Source of the DNA: a virus
Length of the DNA: 29,116 nt
Virus record (IMG/VR): IMGVR_UViG_3300030333_004295
Span: 20,890-50,005 of that record
Reading direction: 5' to 3' (one strand)
The notes beneath the pieces were generated by a model. The model ran no database searches. It saw only the letters and a list, made by a program, of their open reading frames with translations, and had not been told where the DNA came from. Below are positions 15,640 through 24,700 of this stretch, in pieces. Each line of letters starts with the position of its first letter. Position 1 is the first letter of the stretch. The translations under genes and the position numbers were made by a program.

Positions 15640-15648
15640 AGAACTTTA

Positions 15649-15894
15649 ATGGAGCTTTCAAGCTACATAGTTTGGAATGTGGTGTTGACTCTTATAGTCG
15701 CACCTGTGTTGTATGCTATACGCAGTAATGCTGCAGAACTTAAAAGACTTGACATCCTTATCAACAAAACAAGAGAAGAGATGGCTAAAGAATACATATC
15801 TAGAGATACTTTTGAGTATGACATGGGTAAACTTATGAAGGTCTTAGAAAAATTAGAACAAAAAATAGACAGGCTTTTTGAAGAGAGTAAATAA
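15649..15894 (+). CDS. Small membrane protein with coiled-coil tail (possible holin/spanin-like)
   Basis: An 81-residue protein with one N-terminal hydrophobic segment (residues 5-24, YIVWNVVLTLIVAPVLYAIR). A charged helical tail follows (AELKRLDILINKTREEM; MGKLMKVLEKLEQKIDRLF) and is likely a coiled coil facing the cytoplasm or periplasm. The layout (one membrane segment plus coiled coil) is shared by i-spanins, some holin partners and other small phage membrane proteins. It lies between fibre and internal virion genes, away from the membrane-protein group at 28015-29032. The call is therefore tentative, and a tail-associated role is an alternative. Confidence 0.6.
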   Translation: MELSSYIVWNVVLTLIVAPVLYAIRSNAAELKRLDILINKTREEMAKEYISRDTFEYDMGKLMKVLEKLEQKIDRLFEESK

Positions 15895-15896
15895 TA

Positions 15897-18176
15897 ATGG
15901 CAAGAAAAAGATATAATAAAGGTAATAGACTTGATATGAGACAAGGTGGTAGAGTTGCTTTGGCTAGAGGTAGTGGTCCTAAAAGAGGAAGAAATAATAA
16001 TTCTAAAGCAGAACAAGAAGTTCAAGCAGAAAGAGATCTTCAAAAAGAAGTTAAAGATAGAAATATAACAGCAGATCCTTCTCCTATGGTTTCTACACCT
16101 GCTAGGCAAGATAGGCCTGCTCCTATTAAAGATCCTGCTCAAGAAGAAATGACACCTGCTTTTGATCCGAATGTAGGTAGACCTATTCCTGATCAACCTA
16201 CTACTGAAAGTGAAACAAGAAACACAGGAGGAGGAAGACCAAGAGACAGAACTCCTAGAGGTAATGACGAAACAAAACCTCCAAAACCTCCAATTACTGT
16301 TAAAGATCCTAAAAAATATGCTGAACAAATAGCAGGAGGAAAAGGTCCGAGCGGAGAAGCAGTTATACCAGACGCTGAAAAAGTTGGTGGAATAGATCCT
16401 AAAACAGGACAACCTGTTGTTAGAGACATGAAAATAACAACCATGACGGATCTTACACCAGAACAAAAAGCACAAGCTTCTGTGGCAACTGCTCCAAGAG
16501 CAGAAACGGTTACTGCAGGAAAAGTAGCTCCTGATGTTCAAGCGCCTGCTGATGTAGAAACAGCCACTATGGAGGCTGCTCAAGTTACTGAAACACCTGT
16601 CATAGATGCACAAACTGGAGAAGTTAGTCCTCAAGCTATTGCACAAATGCAAGATGCTTCTCTTACATTATCTGCAGAAGGAATTAATGTTAATCAACAA
16701 AAAGCTGCAGATGCTTTAGTTCAAGCAGCTACAGGAACTTTAAGTCCTGAAGCAAAAGCAGAGGCTGCAAAAATAGCAGGAACTAATTTACCAAGAGTTC
16801 TTCGTGCTAAAAAACAATTAAGAAGAGCAGGTTTAAGTGAAGATCAAATTAATCTAATAGGAAACGATCCTGAAGTTTTAGAAGACGAACTTATGGATTA
16901 CAGCGAAGAAGAACGAGGAATGATCGCTGGTCTTCCTGAAGAAGCTTTAGTATCAACACAATTAAACTCTTTATTAGAAGGAATGGAATCAGGAGAAGTT
17001 CCTGTTTTTGCTAGACCTGCAGTTGCAGCAGTAAACGAAATGTTAGCACAGCGTGGATTAGATGCTTCTACAGTAGGTAGAGATGCATTGTTTAATGCAA
17101 TTATACAAAGTGCTATGCCTTTAGCACAGAGCAATGCACAGTCTATAAAAGAAAGTGTAATGTCTCAAAGAAATATTGAGGCACAAGCAGAGCAAATGAA
17201 TGCTCAAATGAGACAACAAACAGCACTTAGTAATGCTGATAAAGTCTTTAATATGGACATGACTAATCTTAATAATGAACAACAAGCAAGATTATCCAAT
17301 AGTAAGTTCTTACAAACAGTTGCTTTGACGGATGCAAGTCAAGAACAACAAGCAGTTTTACAAAATGCTGCAAATATGTCTAGATTAGATTTAGCGGAGC
17401 TTGATGCAAATACTAGGCTTTCTGCTCAGAATGCTCAAGCATTTTTAAATATGGATATGGCTAATTTAAACAATAAACAACAAACAGAAGTTTTAAAAGC
17501 TCAACAAGCTCAACAAAGAATGTTAAGCAACCAAGCTGCTAGTAATGCTGCTGCTCAGTTTAATGCAGCAAGTGAGAATCAAACAAATCAATTTATGGCT
17601 AACTTATCTTCTCAAATAGACATGAACAATGCTGCTCGTAATGATGCAATGTCACAATTTAATGCAACTCAGAACAATGCAGCAGAAGCAAGAAGAGTAG
17701 GTCTTGAAGCAGACATTTCTAAATTTAATTCACAGTTGGTTACTCAAGTAGATCAGTTTAATGCACAACAAGATTTTGCAAGAAATCAATGGAATGCTCA
17801 AAATGCAGCAGCAGTTGAAGCTTCTAATGTAGAGTGGAGAAGACAAGCAAATACTATAAATACTGCTGCACAAAATGCTATCAACGCACAGAATGCTCAG
17901 AACGCTTTTCAAATGAGTTCACAAGCTTTAGCTTTTCTTTGGCAAGAACTAAGAGATCAAGCTGATTTTGATTTTAGAGCAGCAGAAAACGAAGAAAACA
18001 GAAAAGCTCAAATTGTTGCTACAGCTTTAGCAAATGAAGGTAAAGCAGGTTCAACTTATAAAGACTATTTAACTAACATCGTTTCTAATTTTGCTGGATC
18101 TTTAACAACAGCTTATGCTACTTCTGGAGGAGGAGGAAGCTATACATCAAGACGAAGTAGTGGACCTAATCCATAA
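15897..18176 (+). CDS. Large Ala/Gln/Asn-rich internal virion protein candidate
   Basis: A 759-residue protein. The N-terminus is basic with a MRQGGRVALARGSG stretch. Residues 40-150 are Pro/charged and probably disordered, and residues 150-400 are Ala/Glu/Thr-rich. Residues 405-690 form a very long Ala/Gln/Asn-rich helical coiled coil with recurring QFNA/FNAQ steps. Two copies of an NMDM(T/A)NLNN(E/K)QQ block sit 66 residues apart (starts 452 and 518). The end (SGGGGSYTSRRSSGPNP) is flexible. Similar A/Q-rich proteins in podoviruses and marine phages are internal core or structural proteins, so a role in the internal core or ejectosome is likely (compare T7 gp14-gp16, by position). It begins 2 bases after the previous stop. 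Confidence 0.65.
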   Translation: MARKRYNKGNRLDMRQGGRVALARGSGPKRGRNNNSKAEQEVQAERDLQKEVKDRNITADPSPMVSTPARQDRPAPIKDPAQEEMTPAFDPNVGRPIPDQPTTESETRNTGGGRPRDRTPRGNDETKPPKPPITVKDPKKYAEQIAGGKGPSGEAVIPDAEKVGGIDPKTGQPVVRDMKITTMTDLTPEQKAQASVATAPRAETVTAGKVAPDVQAPADVETATMEAAQVTETPVIDAQTGEVSPQAIAQMQDASLTLSAEGINVNQQKAADALVQAATGTLSPEAKAEAAKIAGTNLPRVLRAKKQLRRAGLSEDQINLIGNDPEVLEDELMDYSEEERGMIAGLPEEALVSTQLNSLLEGMESGEVPVFARPAVAAVNEMLAQRGLDASTVGRDALFNAIIQSAMPLAQSNAQSIKESVMSQRNIEAQAEQMNAQMRQQTALSNADKVFNMDMTNLNNEQQARLSNSKFLQTVALTDASQEQQAVLQNAANMSRLDLAELDANTRLSAQNAQAFLNMDMANLNNKQQTEVLKAQQAQQRMLSNQAASNAAAQFNAASENQTNQFMANLSSQIDMNNAARNDAMSQFNATQNNAAEARRVGLEADISKFNSQLVTQVDQFNAQQDFARNQWNAQNAAAVEASNVEWRRQANTINTAAQNAINAQNAQNAFQMSSQALAFLWQELRDQADFDFRAAENEENRKAQIVATALANEGKAGSTYKDYLTNIVSNFAGSLTTAYATSGGGGSYTSRRSSGPNP
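17250..17288 (+). repeat. Coiled-coil block copy 1 (repeat at +198 bases)
   Basis: Residues 452-464 begin NMDMTNLNNEQQ. A near-copy beginning NMDMANLNNKQQ starts at 17448 (residue 518), exactly 66 residues later. The spacing is a multiple of 11 residues, as expected of a hendecad-type coiled coil or an old internal duplication. Confidence 0.6.
17448..17486 (+). repeat. Coiled-coil block copy 2
   Basis: Residues 518-530 begin NMDMANLNNKQQ and pair with the copy starting at 17250. DNA-level identity is partial, with silent differences, so the duplication is not recent. Confidence 0.6.
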
Positions 18177-18204
18177 TATTAAGTAAGAGGAAAATAAAAC
18201 AAAA

Positions 18205-19356
18205 ATGAAATTTTTAAGAAGACTAGGAAAAAAAATTAAAAAAGGCATTAAGAAATTAATGGGTTCTAAACTTGGTAGAATCGTAGGCATGATTGGTTTG
18301 TCTATGGCTATGGGTGCAGTTGCTAAAAACTTAATTGGTAAATTTGGTGCAAAAGCAGCAGGAGAAGCGACAGCAACGGCAGCAGCAGAGGCTACGGCAG
18401 CAGGTGCAACTGAGGCAGCAACAGCAGGTGCAACTGAGGCAGCAGGTGCAGCCATAGAAGAAATAGCTGTTACCGCAACAAAAAGAGGTGCAGGTGACGC
18501 AGTGAGTGCAGGTGCAGGACAACTAGCAACTACAGGAGAAACAGCAGGTGGAGTTGAACAAGTGATTGAAAATGTTGCAAACGCTGGTTCAAATTCAGAA
18601 GCTGCTACAACAGCTATAAACCACATAGAAGCACAAACTATGTCTTCTAACGGAATGATTAATCCTGATGCAGTAAATGTATCTAGTAGTATTACTGAAT
18701 CAGTTGATGCTGTAAACAATACGTTTTTTGATCCTAATTATCAGCCTAGTATGGCTTCTGATAATCTTTTTGCAAAACCTCCAACTGAAGGAACAATGGG
18801 ATATCAACCAGGAAGTTATGAAACTTTTTCTAGTACTGGAGGAGCAGCAACAACTACTACACCACAAACGACTTCTTTATTAGAGCCTCCACAAATGATA
18901 ACTCCAGATAAAACTTTAACTGAATCATTGGCAGAAGGAAATATTCCGTTGGCAGAAGGCGGTGGATATATTGAAAGAAGATCAGCAGGAGAAGTTTTAA
19001 GAGATTTTGGATCTAAGGTTTACGCAGAAATGGACAGCCCTGCTAAAATTGCAAGTGGAATAATACAAGGTGTTGGAACAGGAGTAGCTATGAACATGAT
19101 TATGGGCGAAGAAGAATATACAGGAGCAGGAGTTGTTATGCCTCAACCTATACAAGAAGCGCCAATAGCTTCTAATATTACACCACTCGCACCAAGCTAC
19201 CAACCAGAAGACGTACTGACTAAGATAAAAAATCTAAATGATCCAAGAAAAGGTCTTACTTTTGGAACAGGATCAACTGCGTTTATGACAGGTTTGGTGA
19301 ATCCTAATGCATTAGGTTTCCCAAGCACAACAATTGGTTTACCTAGAGTAGTATAA
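18205..19356 (+). CDS. Virion protein with cationic amphipathic and hydrophobic N-terminus (ejection/pilot candidate)
   Basis: A 383-residue protein. Residues 2-19 are a strongly cationic amphipathic helix (KFLRRLGKKIKKGIKKLM). A hydrophobic stretch follows at 25-44 (RIVGMIGLSMAMGAVAKNLI), then an Ala/Thr/Glu/Gly-rich low-complexity region (50-85) containing an 8-residue tandem repeat. A second hydrophobic segment lies at about 273-293 (SPAKIASGIIQGVGTGVAMN). The rest is Pro/Thr/Ser-rich and probably flexible. The N-terminus looks membrane-active, like ejected podovirus proteins that insert into the host membrane; this is inferred from character and position between large internal virion genes. 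An AAGAGGAAA ribosome site lies about 16 bases upstream. It is not a signal peptide in the usual sense because no cleavage site is clear. Confidence 0.6.
   Translation: MKFLRRLGKKIKKGIKKLMGSKLGRIVGMIGLSMAMGAVAKNLIGKFGAKAAGEATATAAAEATAAGATEAATAGATEAAGAAIEEIAVTATKRGAGDAVSAGAGQLATTGETAGGVEQVIENVANAGSNSEAATTAINHIEAQTMSSNGMINPDAVNVSSSITESVDAVNNTFFDPNYQPSMASDNLFAKPPTEGTMGYQPGSYETFSSTGGAATTTTPQTTSLLEPPQMITPDKTLTESLAEGNIPLAEGGGYIERRSAGEVLRDFGSKVYAEMDSPAKIASGIIQGVGTGVAMNMIMGEEEYTGAGVVMPQPIQEAPIASNITPLAPSYQPEDVLTKIKNLNDPRKGLTFGTGSTAFMTGLVNPNALGFPSTTIGLPRVV
18399..18444 (+). repeat. 22-base perfect direct repeat coding an 8-residue tandem unit
   Basis: The 22 bases at 18399-18420 recur identically at 18423-18444, offset by 24 bases. 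They code AGATEAAT-AGATEAAG within an Ala/Thr-rich linker. The perfect identity suggests a recent slippage duplication that keeps the frame. Confidence 0.85.
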
Positions 19357-19374
19357 CAAGGAGACATAGAAAAC

Positions 19375-19977
19375 ATGGAATTAACACAAGAAGGCATTCA
19401 ATATTTAGAAAACTCTATAGATCGTGGAAGACCTGTTCCTGGACAATCGTTAACAAACTCTAAAGAGCAACCTTACAATTGGGAAAGATCTCCAGAAATC
19501 ACAGATCCAAGAGAAGGAATGTATGTTATTTTTGATGCTTTAATTGAACCTGAAGCAGCATCTAATGTTTTACTTTCTGTTGGAGGTGGAGTAGGAGTTA
19601 TAGATATTGCAAGTGTTATTTTATATACTGGTTTTATTGAAGGAAAATGGAATCCAGATTTAATGCTTTTATTAATGGAGCCAACTATGTATATGATTAT
19701 GGCTTTAGCAGAAAAAGCAGAAATAGAATATGTACTAGAATCTGGAGATAAATTTTTAAGTGATGAACCTTTAAAAAACAGAAAAAATTCTGTTGAAAAA
19801 ATGGAAGAAGAAGTAACAACTTTAGAAGATTTAAAAAAGAAAGCAAGTTCTAGAGTAAATCCACAAGCAATTCCTACAGAAATAAAAGAAAAAATTGAAG
19901 AAATAGAGCTTTCTCCAAGTCTTTTAGAAAAAGTAGAAAAAGAAACACAAAACAGTTTATTAAGTAGAGGAGAATAA
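19375..19977 (+). CDS. Conserved-looking phage protein of unknown function
   Basis: A 200-residue protein starting MELTQEGIQYLENSIDRGRP (then VPGQSLTNS). It contains two hydrophobic helices, ASNVLLSVGGGVGVIDIASV and a segment with GFIEGKWNPDLMLLLMEPTM followed by MIMALAEKAEIEYVLE. The C-terminal 70 residues are Glu/Lys-rich helix. I recall similar proteins with the GRPVPGQSLTN and KWNPDL motifs in marine phage genomes among structural genes, with no experimental role known to me. An AAGGAGA ribosome site (19357-19363 region) precedes ATG 19375. It probably belongs to the virion or its assembly and could be a partner of the neighbouring cationic protein. Confidence 0.7.
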   Translation: MELTQEGIQYLENSIDRGRPVPGQSLTNSKEQPYNWERSPEITDPREGMYVIFDALIEPEAASNVLLSVGGGVGVIDIASVILYTGFIEGKWNPDLMLLLMEPTMYMIMALAEKAEIEYVLESGDKFLSDEPLKNRKNSVEKMEEEVTTLEDLKKKASSRVNPQAIPTEIKEKIEEIELSPSLLEKVEKETQNSLLSRGE

Positions 19978-19979
19978 AA

Positions 19980-21764
19980 ATGTCAAAAAATCCTTTAGAT
20001 ATGTTAAAAGAAAATAATACATGGGAAGATATTGCACAAGCTTATATGGGTAGGTATGGCTCTACAGGAAGAAAAGGACTTATTGGTGCTGCTATTTTAG
20101 GGTTTCTAGGTGCTAGAGAAAACAGAATGATAAGAGACTCTAATTTAAAATTAAGAGAGCTAGAGAAGCTAAAAATTTTAGAAAATGCAAAAATAACACA
20201 ACAACACGAAAGAACTCAAAAAGTTGTTGAAGAGTTTGAAAAGTATCAGAACACTCCAGATTATTTTGAACTAATGGCAGAAAGACAATTAGATGAAGCT
20301 GATCCTAATTTTTGGACTACTGCAGGTGGAGAACTTGGAAAAAATTCTGAATGGGCGCAAGCAAAAAGAAAAGAAGATATTAAAAATGTTTCTGACGAGC
20401 TTAGAGATAATCTATTTGCAAAAATGGGATATAGAACAAATGAAAAAGGAATATATGAAGTAGATCCTATAACAAAACTTCCTAAAATTTATGTGGAAGA
20501 TGATCCTGCTACAGAGGTTAACGAAAGAGAAATAAGAAAAGCTGAAATTCTTAGAAGACAAACACTAGAAGAAGCTGCTCTTCCTTTTGAAGATTACTAT
20601 TTTGCACAACAACAAGCTTATTTACAGCCAAAAAATAGAAGTTGGGCAGCAGCAGGCATTCAAGGAGTAAAAAATATTTTTGGTTTTTCTCCTAAAGATG
20701 ATCCTACTACGACTGATATAGATGAGTCATTAACTCTTATAGAAAGAGACGCTATAAAACTAGAAAAAATATATAAAAAACAATATATAGACAATAGTAA
20801 ACAGTTAGATCCGTTTATAGTTCCTACTACTTTTAAAGGAGAAAGTGCTTGGGATGTTAGAGGAAAAGACACAAGAACTGGTTTGCCTATTTATCGAACA
20901 GCCGATGAGTTGTTTGGACCAAAAGACGATTTAGATATAGGTTTTAGTCAAGAAGAAGCAAAACGTAGAATTAACGCTATGAATTTAGATACAAGACTAT
21001 TTCAAAATGTTTTAGAACGAATCAATTTAGATTCTTCTGAAAAAAAATATAAGCCTTCAGATCTTTCAAATATAATTTATCAAGAAAGAATTGATTTTAA
21101 TGCTATGAGAGAACAACTAGAAGACGGCTTACAAATATTCGATGACACTTATTTTCAAAGTATAGATAGAAGGATTTTACCTAAAAACATGTCAAAAGAA
21201 AGATTTTCTTTAATGATACAAGGACTAGACTACAAAACCCCTTCAAATCCTAATTCAAAGGAAATAGTTGATTTTAATTATCTGGGCTTATCCGCAAACG
21301 AAAAAAGAATGTGGGATCTTTATAAAGATGAAAGAGCTTCTAGAGCCGATAAACTTCAAGGTGTTACTAACGAAATGAGAAATAATTTTAACGCATTAAC
21401 TAAGATTACTTCTTACATAGAAGCAAACAACGAGGCTAAAGCTGCAGGAAAAGAGCCTGTTTTTAGCGAGTTAGAAATAAATGTACTGAGAGCAGAAGCA
21501 CAAAAAATGACACTATCTGGTATTACAACAATTGTTTATTCAGAAGCGAATAGAGACTTGTCAGACACTCAACAGTTACGTTATAGAGCCAGTGTTTTTG
21601 ACAGTGGCGGTTATTTTGATGTTTTAACAGTAGACGATAACGGAAATACTGTAATGAAAAAAGCATATAGCGAAGAACAATATGTGCAATTCGCATATGA
21701 AGCAGCCGCTTATAGAGCAAGAAAGTTAAATAAATCTTTTGATGCAATATTAGGCATAGACTAA
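19980..21764 (+). CDS. Large helical protein of unknown function, probable internal virion protein
   Basis: A 594-residue protein. The N-terminus (TWEDIAQAYMGRYGSTGRKG) precedes a short hydrophobic stretch (LIGAAILGFLGA, about residues 35-46). A long charged coiled coil follows to about residue 95 (LRELEKLKILENAKITQQHE). The remainder is mixed helical with many Tyr/Asp/Lys residues and no motif I recognise. It starts 2 bases after the previous stop, with the AGAGGAGA site at about 19968. Situated between the small 200-residue protein and the giant polyvalent protein, it is most simply an ejected or internal core protein, in the place held by T7 gp15 relative to gp16. That comparison is by position only. 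Confidence 0.6.
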   Translation: MSKNPLDMLKENNTWEDIAQAYMGRYGSTGRKGLIGAAILGFLGARENRMIRDSNLKLRELEKLKILENAKITQQHERTQKVVEEFEKYQNTPDYFELMAERQLDEADPNFWTTAGGELGKNSEWAQAKRKEDIKNVSDELRDNLFAKMGYRTNEKGIYEVDPITKLPKIYVEDDPATEVNEREIRKAEILRRQTLEEAALPFEDYYFAQQQAYLQPKNRSWAAAGIQGVKNIFGFSPKDDPTTTDIDESLTLIERDAIKLEKIYKKQYIDNSKQLDPFIVPTTFKGESAWDVRGKDTRTGLPIYRTADELFGPKDDLDIGFSQEEAKRRINAMNLDTRLFQNVLERINLDSSEKKYKPSDLSNIIYQERIDFNAMREQLEDGLQIFDDTYFQSIDRRILPKNMSKERFSLMIQGLDYKTPSNPNSKEIVDFNYLGLSANEKRMWDLYKDERASRADKLQGVTNEMRNNFNALTKITSYIEANNEAKAAGKEPVFSELEINVLRAEAQKMTLSGITTIVYSEANRDLSDTQQLRYRASVFDSGGYFDVLTVDDNGNTVMKKAYSEEQYVQFAYEAAAYRARKLNKSFDAILGID

Positions 21765-21771
21765 AAATAAA

Positions 21772-24700
21772 ATGACTAATTTATTTGAACTTTATCGAAT
21801 TTATGATTCAGCAAGCGAAGAGCAAAAAAATCAACTAAAAAGAACTTACGGTGGCGCTCTTTCAGAGCCTGTTGAAGCGATCTTTAATTTAGGAGCTTCT
21901 ACCCTTATCGATACCCCTTACGTACCTCCTACTTCAGGAGTTGCTTTCTTATCTGAAGAAAATCAAAAATACATGTCTGACTTTCAAAAAGAACCAGAAG
22001 GTCTAGAACAAGCCAGAAAACAAAAAAAACAAGCTTCTCAATATCTTCTACAAGATATATACGAAGCTGCTGTGGGCGAAGAAAATGTTGAAATGAGACA
22101 ACGAGGGGAATATATGTCTCCAACAATCACAAGGCCTGAAGGTTTAGGACCAAATGTTGTAAGAGAGCTTGGAAGTTTAGGCGCTGCAATCATAGGAGTC
22201 AATAAAGTAACTGCTCCAATTAAAACTTTTGACAAATTTAAAAAAACAGGTGCGCTTCTTAAAGCTGAAGCTGCAGGTCAACTTGCTCTAGATCCAATGC
22301 AAGATAATTTAGCTAACATTATTGGAGAATGGATTCCTGACGATTCTTGGTTTTCTTCTTTTGAAGAATACATTTTAGAACCTGTTAAATATGATAAAGA
22401 TGATACAGAATTAGAAGCTCGTATAAAAATGGGAGGAGAGTCTATTCTTGCTGTTTTAGGAATTACTGGAGTAGTTAAATTAGCTGGTGGAACATATAGG
22501 GCAGGTAAAGAACAAATAGGTAAAATTGATACGTCAGGAATAAAAGTTCCAGATGCTTTTATGGAAGTGCTTAAAGACTTAAAAGGCCAAAGTGCAGAAG
22601 TTAAAAAAGCTTTTGTTGATCAAATTAAAACAAGCTACAATAACTCTATTAAAAATAGAAAAAGCAATAAAATTAAAGAATCTTTGATTGAAAGAAGAAA
22701 AAGAGCAGAACAAAGAGGAGACGTACAAAAAGGAACGGCAGACACAGAAGCGTTAGAAGGAGGATGGTTTAATAGTTTAAATTCTAAATATTTTGAAAAT
22801 GAGTTAATGCGAACCGTAGGTGAAAGGTTAAGAGTAACTTTTTCTCCTAGACAAGGAGTGCCTATAAAAATGCATGAAAGGTACTTAAAAATGCAAGGAT
22901 TGCAAGAAAAACAATTTACTGAAATAGCTCATATTATAAGAAACATTGATACATCTTTTGGTTCAACAATTGAAAGACTGTTTGAAAAAATACCTACAGT
23001 AGGAAGGTCAGAAGAAAGAGATAAAATATTTAAACAAATCGATAATATTTTATACACTGATAGAAGGTTTCCAGCAATAAAAACAAGCAAAGGTTTTCAG
23101 CCTTCTGTAAAACAAACAGAAGAGTTTAATCGTCAATTAAAACTTCTTCCTGAAGAACTTAGAGAACCTGTTAAAACATTACGACAATATCAAGATAGCT
23201 TATCTCGTAGGCTTTCAATGCTTCCAGATATGGATCCTACGAAAGTAGAAGAAATTATAGATAATCTTGGTTTTTATGTAAGAAAATCTTATAAATTAAG
23301 AGAAGCAGGAAAATGGTATCCTTCTGGATCATTAGAAAAAGCAGCTAGAATTGATATTAAAAAACAATATTTAGAACAAACAACAAAAGGAAAAGAATTA
23401 AACAGAAGATTAACTGCTCCTCAACAAGAAGGAGAAACATTAGCGCAATATAAAATTCGAGTTTCTTCTGCACAAAAAGAACTAGACACAGCTATAGATA
23501 CAATTATAGAAGGACTGGCCAAAGCAGAAAAAGGAAAAGATTATTTTTCTTTAATGGGAGTAAAATCAAAATACTCAAATAAAGGACTAAATAATTTATT
23601 AAAAGAAAGACTTAAAATGCCTACAAGCGTACAAAAATTCTTAGGTCGTATTGATGATCCTTTAGACAAATTTGAAATTTCAGCAACGAAAACAGTAAGA
23701 AGATTAGAAGAACAAAAATTTTATAACGACATACATGAGCAAGGAAGAGGACTTTATATTTTTAAAGATCTTAATACAGCGCCTTCAGGATTTAAAGTAC
23801 AAATTCCAGAAGGTTATGGTAAGCTTAGCGGTATGTATACCAACGATGCTAATGCAAGATTTATTCAGAACGTAGACGAAATAAGTTTATTCATCGGTCA
23901 AGGAAACTTTGCAAAATGGGCAAGGGCAGGAGGATTTGTAAAAAGTATAATGCATGCCGTTAATACTATTTATTCTCACGGAACACAGTTTATTAACGTA
24001 GTTGGAGCTGGTATAGGCGCAATGGCAAACGGAAACAATCCGTTTAGTAAAGAATTTGCAAAAGGTTTAGAACTTCTTGTAAAAAGAGGAGCAAAAACAA
24101 CAGATAAACAAATACAAAAAGAACTTGCAGAGGCTGCAGAATATAATTTATTTGGTAAGAATATTTTAGCAAGCGAATACACACAAGGAATTAAAGAATT
24201 TACAAAAGGAAGAAAAGGCAAAACATGGCAAATGCTTGATACTTTGTATCGATTTACAGGTGCTAAATATCTAAACGAAGCATTTACAACTGCTTATAGG
24301 TCTGGAGATGAATTATTTAAGCTTGGAATGTGGAAACAAGAAACTAAATTTTTTAATAAAATTAATGATCTTTTACCTGAAGATCCTAAGTTTAACAAAT
24401 ACAGAATAGAAAACACCAAACAAGAAGCATCAGATGTTGTTAGTGGTGTTTTACAAAATTATGATTTTCTTCCTAGAGGAGTAAAAAAATTAAGAGGGAT
24501 TCCTTTAATATCTACCTTCTTTTCTTTTAGTGCTGAATCAATAAGAATGGCTGCTAATACAATGAGAAGAACATTTCAAGAAATAAAACTAGGTCGTGAA
24601 ATGATTAAAGATGGAGCAACAGAAGCAGGCCAGTTAATGATGAGAAGAGGAATACGAAGAGGCGCTGCATTTGGTGCTGTTGGTTACTTAGCAGAAGGAG

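Noticed and set aside
15749-15754. TTGACA box, with similar boxes at 8092 and inside the fibre near 13182
   Set aside because: No TATAAT-like -10 box occurs 16-18 bases downstream in these cases.
15663-16652. 329-residue minus-strand frame
   Set aside because: Ser/Cys/Phe/Arg-rich composition is the shadow of two + strand genes (15649 and 15897); it crosses a gene boundary and has no domain.
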